A DNA stretch of 64,000 bases from the NCBI RefSeq assembly GCF_900188095.1, contig NZ_FZOT01000001.1, forward strand, positions 124,001 to 188,000, given 5' to 3'. The stretch comes from Noviherbaspirillum humi. Lineage in GTDB: Bacteria > Pseudomonadota > Gammaproteobacteria > Burkholderiales > Burkholderiaceae_D. Shown here one piece after another: positions 57,820 to 64,000 of this stretch. A program made the translations under genes and the position numbers. The notes beneath the pieces were generated by a model. The model had not been told where the DNA came from, did no database searches, and saw only the letters and a list, made by a program, of their open reading frames with translations. Positions within the stretch are counted from its first letter, which is position 1. Each line of letters starts with the position of its first letter.

Positions 57820-58575
57820 ATGTCCTATCCAGCCTGTCCGAAATGCCGCCATGCGCCCCTGCCCGAGAAGCAGGATTTTCCCGCCGCCTGCCCGGCCTGC
57901 GGCGTGATCCTCGCCAAGGTCGGCATGGTGGCGCCGCGGCGCATGCCGGCCGCCAACGAGCCGGGCCGGCTGGCGGCGCTGCTGTTGGCGCAGCCGGCAA
58001 AAACGACGGCGCTGGAATGGCGGGGACGGATGCTGACGCTGGCGGGACTCATCCTGTGGACGGTGGCGATCTGGCGCGACATGGACATCGCCGGCGGCGA
58101 ACCGGGCAGCGCTTTCCTGCATGCGGTGCTGCTGCCGTTTCATGAAGCCGGGCATTTCTTCCTGAGCTGGGCCGGCCGCTTCCTATATGTTCTGGGCGGT
58201 ACCCTGGGTCAGCATGCGATGGCGGCGACCTTGTGCCTGGCGCTGCTGCTGAAGCGGCGCGATGGCTTCGGCGCCGCGGTGTTCTGCTGGCTGCTCGGCT
58301 TCTCCGTGGCCGACATGGCGGTCTACATGTACGACGCGCTGGAGCCGAAACTCACCCTGCTCGGCGGCGGCACGGGCGCCGAAAACGACGGCCACGACTG
58401 GATGAATCTCTTCGCAATGCTTGGCATTGGCCGGCGCGCCCAACGCATTGGGCTGTTCTTCGGCGCTGCCGGCAAGGCCGTCATGCTGCTCGCCCTGCTA
58501 TGGGCGGGATGCGCGCTCCGGCAGCAGAAGACCCTGGCCGCCGGGCGCGCCGACGACGGCGCTCAGGCTTCCTGA
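57820..58575 (+). CDS. Zinc-ribbon membrane protein with HEAGH motif
   Basis: A 251-residue protein. The N-terminus is a zinc ribbon (C6-x2-C9 and C24-x2-C27: CPKCRHAPLPEKQDFPAACPACG). Four or five membrane segments follow (LTLAGLILWTVAIW, FLYVLGGTLGQHAMAATLCLALLL, GAAVFCWLLGFSVADMAVYMY, GLFFGAAGKAVMLLALLWAGCAL). Between the first two stands HEAGH at 108-112, the HExxH motif of metalloproteases, next to a membrane helix as in site-2 type proteases. A second possible metal ligand region is ENDGHDWMNL. The usual M50 LDG motif is not seen. Protease function is an inference. Its stop overlaps the end of the LysR gene on the other strand by 13 bases. Confidence 0.7.
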   Translation: MSYPACPKCRHAPLPEKQDFPAACPACGVILAKVGMVAPRRMPAANEPGRLAALLLAQPAKTTALEWRGRMLTLAGLILWTVAIWRDMDIAGGEPGSAFLHAVLLPFHEAGHFFLSWAGRFLYVLGGTLGQHAMAATLCLALLLKRRDGFGAAVFCWLLGFSVADMAVYMYDALEPKLTLLGGGTGAENDGHDWMNLFAMLGIGRRAQRIGLFFGAAGKAVMLLALLWAGCALRQQKTLAAGRADDGAQAS

Positions 58576-59528
58576 CGGGCAGCCACGCGCTGCGACGCTT
58601 CGCGCGTCACTTCCGACATGTGGCCGCGCAGCCATCGGTGGCCCGGGTTGCGGGTGTCGCGCTCATGCCAGAGCATGTCCACGTGCACGTTCGGCAGCTT
58701 GAACGGCAACTCCTTGGTGACCAGTTCCTCCGTCATGCCGGTGGCGGCCATCAGATGGCGCGGCAGGGTCGTGATCAGGTCCGAACTGGAAACCACCCGG
58801 CCGGCGGTGAAGAACTGGTTCACCGTCAAGAGAATGCGCCGCTCGCGGTTGAGCGGCGCCAGCGCCTCGTCCACCAGGCCGTGGGCGCGGCCGGAAAAGC
58901 TCACCAGCAGGTGGTTGGCGGAACAGTAGCCGTCCAGCGTCAGCTTGCCTTCGGCCAGCGGATGGCCCTTGCGCATCACGCACACATACTGGCCGGAGTA
59001 CAGCTGTTCGTGCCGGATCGGCGAGACCGAGCCCTGGCTGCCGGTCAGCTGCGCCACCACGCCGGGGAAGAAGCCGATCGCCAGGTCGATGTCGCCGCGC
59101 AGCAGCATCGGCCGCGGTTCGCGGGTGGTCAGCGGCACCATGCGGATCTTGATGTTGGGCGCCTCGGTTTCGATCTTCCGCACCAGGGAAGGCAGCCACA
59201 GCGCGGCGGTGGCGTCGGCCATCGCCAGGCGGAAAGTCTGGTCGGCCTTGGCCAGGTCGAAGCTCTGGTCCGGCGTGATCGCTTCCTCCAGTTCCGCCAG
59301 CGAACGCCGCACCGTCGGCCACAGGCTTTCGGCGCGCGGCGTCGGCTTCACGCCATGGGCGGTGCGGATCAGCAATTCGTCGTTGAGGGCGTCGCGCAGG
59401 CGCCTCAAGGCATTCGACACTGCCGGCTGGGTCATGGCGAGGCGATTGGCGGCGCGTGTCAGGTTCTGCTCCGTCATCACGGCGTCGAACACCCGAAGCA
59501 GGTTCAAATCCAGCGTCAGAAAACTCAT
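58563..59528 (-). CDS. LysR family transcription regulator
   Basis: A 321-residue regulator of the NodD/LeuO-like subgroup. HTH region: LDLNLLRVFDAVMTEQNLTRAANRLAMTQPAVSNALRRLRDALNDELLIRTAHGVKPTPRAESL. The binding domain follows. Target unknown; the 59704 small gene is divergent from it across 175 bases and is the most likely local target. It overlaps the zinc-ribbon protein gene end by 13 bases. Confidence 0.92.
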   Translation of the reverse strand: MSFLTLDLNLLRVFDAVMTEQNLTRAANRLAMTQPAVSNALRRLRDALNDELLIRTAHGVKPTPRAESLWPTVRRSLAELEEAITPDQSFDLAKADQTFRLAMADATAALWLPSLVRKIETEAPNIKIRMVPLTTREPRPMLLRGDIDLAIGFFPGVVAQLTGSQGSVSPIRHEQLYSGQYVCVMRKGHPLAEGKLTLDGYCSANHLLVSFSGRAHGLVDEALAPLNRERRILLTVNQFFTAGRVVSSSDLITTLPRHLMAATGMTEELVTKELPFKLPNVHVDMLWHERDTRNPGHRWLRGHMSEVTREASQRVAARQEA

Positions 59529-59703
59529 TTGTCGTCAGTCTCGGCGATAAAAAAGCGCTTCCCGCAGACATGCCGGAAAGGCGATAAAGATATTCAAGGG
59601 AAGTATAGCTGATATCCAATAACTGAATTGGATTTATATCTTACCGATCCTTATACTGCAAAGCAACAAATGTGAATCGTCAAGAATCTTTGGGAGAAAG
59701 TCC

Positions 59704-60012
59704 ATGTCCATCCTGACCCTTGCCCTGCCCGTCCAGGCCATCATTCCCGCCGCCGGCGCCATCGCCACCTCCGTCGCTCGCCCGCTGCTGGGCTTGAGCG
59801 CCACCGTCATGTTCCTGATGGTGTTCAAACCGCTGCTGCTCGGCCTGTTCCGCGCCGCCCTGCTGGTCGTCAAGCCGCGCCAGTCGCTGGTCGAGCGTTC
59901 CGCCGCCTACAAGCTGCGCAGCGCGCTCAAGCTGAACCGCATTGCCCGCCACTATGACGCCATCCAGCCCAACCTGGCCGCCGAACTGCGCTTCTTCGCC
60001 GGGCGCGACTAA
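59704..60012 (+). CDS. Small membrane-associated hypothetical protein
   Basis: A 102-residue protein with two hydrophobic segments (LTLALPVQAIIPAAGAIATSV and LLGLSATVMFLMVFKPLLLGLFRAALLVV) and a basic, amphipathic C-terminus (SAAYKLRSALKLNRIARHYDAIQPNLAAELRFFAGRD). GGGAGAAAGTCC precedes the ATG. The two-helix and basic tail layout is common in uncharacterised Burkholderiales proteins. A GC-rich hairpin (CCCCGG...CCGGGG, around 60030-60050) lies between it and the next gene. Confidence 0.68.
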   Translation: MSILTLALPVQAIIPAAGAIATSVARPLLGLSATVMFLMVFKPLLLGLFRAALLVVKPRQSLVERSAAYKLRSALKLNRIARHYDAIQPNLAAELRFFAGRD

Positions 60013-60072
60013 CCAGATAGATCGACATCGCCCCGGTCGCACGGGCCGGGGAAAGAAGAGAGCCGTATTTCC

Positions 60073-60483
60073 ATGGAATTGCTTGCTTCCTCCGAACATG
60101 CAGGAATGACCCGGCCGCAGTCGCGGCCGTTTGCATTGGCCGGCCGTCTGCGCCGCTCCAGGAGCCTGGCCTCCGTGCTGCCGGCGCTGCTGCTGACCGG
60201 CGTCATCACCCTGGTGAGCACCGCCGCCAGCACCCTGCTCAACAACGCCGCGCAAGGCTTCATGGCGCACTGGATGCAATCCTGGCTGACCGCCTGGCCG
60301 ATTGCCTTCCCCATCGCCTGGGTACTGGCCCCGCTGCTCGACCGCCTCGGCGCCGGCCTGGGCGCACGGGCAACGCCGCCGGGCCTCGGCTGGCATGCGA
60401 TCACCTCCGCGTCGGACAAGGCCAGCGCCCGAAACGGCGTGGCCCCGCGTCGGCAGCTCCGAAGCCCGCATCGCGTCGCCTGA
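60073..60483 (+). CDS. DUF2798 family two-helix membrane protein
   Basis: A 136-residue protein. The core ASVLPALLLTGVITLVSTAASTL and WLTAWPIAFPIAWVLAPLLDRL, with the conserved pattern W..aW..afP.A, is that of DUF2798, a small family of two membrane helices of unknown function. N- and C-termini are basic and probably disordered. It is 60 bases after the previous small membrane protein and precedes a terminator, so the two may form one unit. Confidence 0.82.
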   Translation: MELLASSEHAGMTRPQSRPFALAGRLRRSRSLASVLPALLLTGVITLVSTAASTLLNNAAQGFMAHWMQSWLTAWPIAFPIAWVLAPLLDRLGAGLGARATPPGLGWHAITSASDKASARNGVAPRRQLRSPHRVA

Positions 60484-60516
60484 CGACGCCTCTTCGAACC
60501 GAGTTTTTGGCAAACG

Positions 60517-60551
60517 AAGCCCCGCAGGAACACCCGGCGGGGCTTTTATTT
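60517..60551 (+). terminator. Rho-independent terminator
   Basis: GCCCCGC (60519-60525) and GCGGGGC (60537-60543) with an 11-base loop, followed by TTTTATTT, 35 bases after the DUF2798 stop codon. The A-poor left side makes it mostly one-directional; the convergent gene ends at 60561. Confidence 0.85.
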
Positions 60552-60560
60552 GCACCCCGT

Positions 60561-61727
60561 TCAGGAAGCCGGCGCTACCCGCAGCACTTGCCCCGGCGCT
60601 TCATCGGTGAGCAGGTACAGCAGGCCGTCCGGCCCTTCCTTCACATCGCGCACCCGCTGCTTCAGATCGGTCAGCAGCTTCTCTTCCTTCGTCACCTTGC
60701 CGTCGCTGATTTCCAGCCGGGCCAGGTACTTGAACTTGAGCGAGCCGATGAACAGGCTGCCGCGCCAAGCCTGGCCATAGCGGTCGCTGTGCAGGAAGGC
60801 CATGCCGGAAGGCGCGATCGACGGCGTCCAGTAATGCACCGGCTGCTCCATGCCGGCCTTGGCGGTGATGCCTTCGCCGATCGGCCCGCCCCCGTAGTTC
60901 TCGCCATGGGTGATGACCGGCCAGCCATAATTCTTTCCGGCTTCCGGATGGTTGATCTCGTCGCCGCCCTGAGCGCCATGCTCATGGGTCCATAGCCTGC
61001 CATCCGGCCCCAGCGCCGCGCCCTGGGAATTCCGATGGCCGTAGCTCCAGATTTCCGGCAGCGCGCCATTCCTGCCGCCGGCGAAGGGATTGTCCGCCGG
61101 CACGCCGCCGTCCTTGCGCATGCGGACCACCTTGCCGTGGTGATTGTCCAGCGTCTGCGCATCCTTCATGCGGCTAAAGCGTTCGCCCAGCGTCAGGAAC
61201 AGCGTGCCATCCTTCGCCTCGACGATGCGGCAGCCGAAATGGGCGCTGCTCTTGACCTTCGGCTTCTGGCTGAAGATCACCTTCAGCTGCTCCAGCCGGC
61301 TGCCATCCTCCGACAGCCGGGCCGAGGCCAGCGCGGTGGAGTTGCCCGAACCGTTGGCGGCCGGTTCGGCGTAGCAAAAGTAGATGCGACGGTTGCGCGC
61401 GAAATCGCTGTCGGCCAGCACGTCGTGCAAGCCGCCCTGGCCGCCGGCGTCGATCTTCGGCAGGCCGGTGATCGGCGCCGACAGCTTGCCGTCGCTGCCC
61501 ACCAGCCGCATCCGGCCCGGGCGCTCCGTCACCAGCATCCGGCCGCTATCGATGAAGGTCAGGCCCCAGGGATGCTCCAGGCCGCCGGCGACCACTTCGG
61601 TGCGGAGCCGCGGTCCGCTTTCCTGCGCGCCGGCCATGGCAGGCCCGAGCAGCAGCAAGGCGGCGAGCAGCTCCCGCATCGCGCCGCCAGGCAGCGAGCT
61701 CACGCGGGATGAAATGCGAATCGACAT
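60561..61727 (-). CDS. PQQ-dependent soluble sugar dehydrogenase-like protein (YliI/Asd type)
   Basis: A 388-residue exported beta-propeller. The signal peptide region is LLAALLLLGPAMAGAQ. Family motifs: GLEHPWGLTFIDSGRMLVTERPGRMRLV, GGQGGLHDVLADSDFARNRRIYFCYA, SYGHRNSQGAALGPDGRLWTHEHGAQGGDEIN, and GSLKFKYLARLEISDGKV. It corresponds to the aldose/sorbosone-type dehydrogenases that use PQQ in the periplasm. The ATG at 61727 is preceded by GATGGAGAAAGC; an internal ATG (AMRELLAALL) would start the signal more typically, so the start is uncertain. Confidence 0.93.
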   Translation of the reverse strand: MSIRISSRVSSLPGGAMRELLAALLLLGPAMAGAQESGPRLRTEVVAGGLEHPWGLTFIDSGRMLVTERPGRMRLVGSDGKLSAPITGLPKIDAGGQGGLHDVLADSDFARNRRIYFCYAEPAANGSGNSTALASARLSEDGSRLEQLKVIFSQKPKVKSSAHFGCRIVEAKDGTLFLTLGERFSRMKDAQTLDNHHGKVVRMRKDGGVPADNPFAGGRNGALPEIWSYGHRNSQGAALGPDGRLWTHEHGAQGGDEINHPEAGKNYGWPVITHGENYGGGPIGEGITAKAGMEQPVHYWTPSIAPSGMAFLHSDRYGQAWRGSLFIGSLKFKYLARLEISDGKVTKEEKLLTDLKQRVRDVKEGPDGLLYLLTDEAPGQVLRVAPAS

Positions 61728-61793
61728 GCTTTCTCCATCATGATGGGTGGTTGCGGGGGCTGCCACCGCGAAGCGCACGCTTGCGCGCCGCAG

Positions 61794-62222
61794 TCACAGC
61801 CCCTGAATCAGCATATGGGTATCGATCACCTTCGCCTGCCCGCGCTTCAGTTCGCCCTCGCGCTCGAACCAGCGCTGCACCACGAAGGGCGCGAAGGTGG
61901 TCTCCAGGCGGATGGCGAACTGGAACACCGCATCCCATTCGGCATCGCGCGGCATCACCCATACCACCTGATGGCCGCGGTCGCCGGCGATGCCGGCCTG
62001 ACGCAGGTGGCGCCGCACTGCCTGCGCGCGCTGCTCCCGGCTGCGCCGGTGGAAGCCCCCCTTGCCCGGCAAGGGCAGCACGAAAGGCACGCGCTTCTGC
62101 GCCAAAGCCGCCGCGCCGGTCCAGAAGCGGGCTTGCGGTCCGATAAGCGTTTGCCGGAGGAACTGCAATTCATCGTCGCCGAGTGGATCGTCCAGGTAAT
62201 AACAGGAAAGGATCAGTGCCAT
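61794..62222 (-). CDS. Hypothetical protein
   Basis: A 142-residue cytosolic protein: MALILSCYYLDDPLGDDELQFL, then RVPFVLPLPGKGGFHRRSREQ, AVRRHLRQAGIAGDRGHQVVWVMPRDAEWDAVFQFAIRLETTFAPFVVQRWF. Good composition and codon use, no recognised domain. It ends 67 bases before the sugar dehydrogenase start on the same strand. Function unknown. Upstream (62223-62474) nothing recognisable is seen besides promoters. Confidence 0.62.
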   Translation of the reverse strand: MALILSCYYLDDPLGDDELQFLRQTLIGPQARFWTGAAALAQKRVPFVLPLPGKGGFHRRSREQRAQAVRRHLRQAGIAGDRGHQVVWVMPRDAEWDAVFQFAIRLETTFAPFVVQRWFEREGELKRGQAKVIDTHMLIQGL

Positions 62223-62474
62223 AGCCCTCGTTGGTGATAGGCGCCGACGCGATGCTTGGCCAGCCTGCCTAATGCGCCGGCTTGCCTGCGCGACGATGCG
62301 CGGCGGCCGACTTCGATACGACGGCGCATGGCTTCCCGGGTTCGCGCCGCATGCAACCGCATTAACCTAAGTCATTGCGGCGCACCATCCTCTGTCCCAG
62401 CGCAAGCCCTGAATAAAACCAAAACAGGCCGGCTCGGTCGAACAGGGCATTGATGATCTTCAAGGGCAGCGATT

Positions 62475-64000
62475 GTGTCCAGGAAAAATACCAAGCAGCG
62501 CGCCTCCTCGACATCGTCCGCGCAGAAACGCCGGCGCGGTCCCTTCGCCACGACTTTCGTTTACCTGATGCGCGCCATCGCGCTGTGCATGGTGCTGGGC
62601 CTGGGCGCTGTCATCGCTGCCGGCGCCTATGTCTACAAGCTGATTCCGGAAACCCCAGAGATCGAGGACCTGCTCGAAGCCCGCACGGCCGAACCCAGCC
62701 TGCTGTTCTCCGCCAGCGGCAAGCAGATCGCCGTCTTCAGCCAGGGACAGCAGGAAAGGGTGACCCTGGCCCAGGTATCGCCCTATGTGGTGCAGGCGCT
62801 GATCGCCACCGAAGACCATCGCTTCTACGAGCATCAGGGCATCGACCTCACCCGCACCGCGTCCGCCATCTACCGCACCCTGCGCGGCGATACCCAGGGC
62901 GGGTCCACCATCACGCAGCAATTGGTGCGCAACATGTTTCCCGACGAGATAGGCCGCGCCAAGACCATCGACCGCAAGATCAAGGAAATCATCACCGCGC
63001 TGAAGATCGAGCAGGCCTACACCAAGAACGAGATCCTCGAAACCTATCTCAACACCGTCCCTTTCCTCTACAACGTGGTCGGCATCGAGATGGCGGCGCG
63101 CACCTATTACGACAAGCCGGCCGCCAACCTCAACGTGCTGGAAAGCGCCACCCTGATCGGCATGCTCAAGGGCACCGCCTACTACAATCCCATCCTCAAT
63201 CCGGAACGCGCGCGCAAGCGCCGCAACGTGGTGCTGGGGCAGATGGTGAAGCACCACATTCTCACCCGCAGCGAAGTCAAGTCCATGCGCGACGAGCCGC
63301 TCCATGTGCGGCTGACGCGCCAGCCCGATCCGCTCGGCACCGCGCCGCACTTCGCCGCCTACGTGCGGCGCTGGCTGATCGACTGGGCCGACGAGCATGA
63401 CTACAACCTCTATACCGACGGCCTGATCATCCACAGCACCATCGACGACCGCCTGCAGGAAGCGGCGCAGGAAGCGGTGGCGCGGCAATCCAGGGTCTTG
63501 CAGAACATCGCCGACGTCGAATGGGCGCAGAAGAGCAGCCGGGCGGCATCGCAGAATCCGGCGGCCTATGCGGCGCTGAGGAAGAAGGTGGAGCCCTTCC
63601 GCCATTTCTGGAACGAGAACGACGGCCTGCTCAATGCCTTCCTGCGCGAGACGCCGGAATTCCGCCGCGCCGTCGCCGCCGGCCAGCGCGATACGACGGT
63701 GCTGGCGAAGCTGAAGGCCGATGCCGATTTCATGGCCCGCCTGCGCGCGATGAAGACCCGCCTCGAAGCCGGCTTCATGGCCATGGACCCGAATAACGGC
63801 GAGGTCAAGGCCTGGGTCGGCAGCCGCGACTTCGAGGTCGACCAGTTCGACCACGTGGCCCAGGCCGAGCGCCAGCCCGGCTCCACCTTCAAGCCCATCG
63901 TCTACGGCGCGGCGCTGGAGATGGGCATGAAGCCGGACAAGACCTATCCCGACACCGCCGTGCAGATCGCGCTCAACGACGGCACCTACTGGCGCCCGAC
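62475..64000 (+). CDS. Class A penicillin-binding protein (PBP1A-like), partial
   Basis: The first 508 codons of a bifunctional peptidoglycan synthase; the gene runs off the right edge. A basic cytoplasmic start (KRRRGPFA) and one membrane helix (ALCMVLGLGAVIAAGAYVYKL) are followed by a GT51 transglycosylase domain: EDHRFYEHQGID, GGSTITQQLVRN, KIKEIITALKIEQAYTKNEIL and a later ESATLIGMLKGTAYYNP. The transpeptidase domain begins with the active-site STFK in QPGSTFKPIVYGAAL. An insert of about 110 residues (rich in Ala, Arg, Glu) separates the two. The GTG at 62475 follows AAGGG and is the best start; this reading frame continues without a stop to the edge. Confidence 0.93.
   Translation, partial: MSRKNTKQRASSTSSAQKRRRGPFATTFVYLMRAIALCMVLGLGAVIAAGAYVYKLIPETPEIEDLLEARTAEPSLLFSASGKQIAVFSQGQQERVTLAQVSPYVVQALIATEDHRFYEHQGIDLTRTASAIYRTLRGDTQGGSTITQQLVRNMFPDEIGRAKTIDRKIKEIITALKIEQAYTKNEILETYLNTVPFLYNVVGIEMAARTYYDKPAANLNVLESATLIGMLKGTAYYNPILNPERARKRRNVVLGQMVKHHILTRSEVKSMRDEPLHVRLTRQPDPLGTAPHFAAYVRRWLIDWADEHDYNLYTDGLIIHSTIDDRLQEAAQEAVARQSRVLQNIADVEWAQKSSRAASQNPAAYAALRKKVEPFRHFWNENDGLLNAFLRETPEFRRAVAAGQRDTTVLAKLKADADFMARLRAMKTRLEAGFMAMDPNNGEVKAWVGSRDFEVDQFDHVAQAERQPGSTFKPIVYGAALEMGMKPDKTYPDTAVQIALNDGTYWRP

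Noticed and set aside
62450-63400. A 316-codon plus-strand frame at the right end
   Set aside because: It is a +1 shadow of the penicillin-binding protein, whose frame shows all GT51 motifs and runs to the edge.

Overview
The window reads as ordinary chromosome of a GC-rich betaproteobacterium, order Burkholderiales, most probably family Oxalobacteraceae (Herbaspirillum/Noviherbaspirillum/Massilia-like). That placement is an inference from protein character and gene order, chiefly mnmG-rsmG-parA-parB-atpIBEFHAGDC followed by hemE and priA. No transposase, integrase, phage module or CRISPR array was seen. The sequence between about 33.5 and 39 kb, and that at 49.5-50.3 kb, looks less GC-rich by eye than the rest.

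Left part (1-20 kb). A YqjD/YqjE/YqjK-type envelope operon is followed by low-complexity secreted proteins, a TonB-type lipoprotein and a prolyl iminopeptidase. Next comes a radical SAM/SPASM maturase preceded by a 69-residue peptide gene, which together look like a small RiPP locus. tRNA-Asp, rdgC, dinB, several small conserved-type proteins (DUF2288, SlyX), the helicase rep and a Vgb-like beta-propeller follow. At 16-20 kb lies a stress cluster: a 726-residue mosaic with an YsnF/DUF2382 core and degenerate repeats, a second DUF2382 protein and a glycine-zipper protein.

Central part (20-39 kb). priA, hemE, an SGNH hydrolase and a CoA-binding protein lead to the complete F1Fo ATP synthase operon (atpI to atpC, transcribed leftward). 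Then come parB, parA, rsmG and mnmG. Beyond mnmG, an unrecognised gene for a tail-anchored protein is bracketed by two parS sites, one of them a perfect 16-mer. A TSUP permease and an iron alcohol dehydrogenase follow.

Right part (40-64 kb). A branched-chain amino-acid type ABC transporter (livGFKHM order) sits beside a GMC oxidoreductase, methylmalonate-semialdehyde dehydrogenase (mmsA) and a divergent LysR regulator. This suggests an uptake and catabolic block for valine-like substrates. A 780-bp non-coding stretch at 49.5-50.3 kb carries two matched modules of DnaA boxes: four perfect and two with one mismatch, at the same spacing in each module. Its position next to the parABS/mnmG region makes it a candidate origin or DnaA-binding control locus, although dnaA is not in the window. 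After it come an MTA/SAH-type nucleosidase, an AsmA protein, bifunctional putA with a divergent Lrp-type regulator, a zinc-ribbon membrane protein with an HEAGH motif, a LysR regulator, small membrane proteins, a soluble PQQ-type sugar dehydrogenase, and the start of a class A penicillin-binding protein that runs off the right edge.

The strongest leads are the duplicated DnaA-box modules, the peptide/radical SAM pair with its mutually exclusive hairpins, and the parS-bracketed tail-anchored gene.
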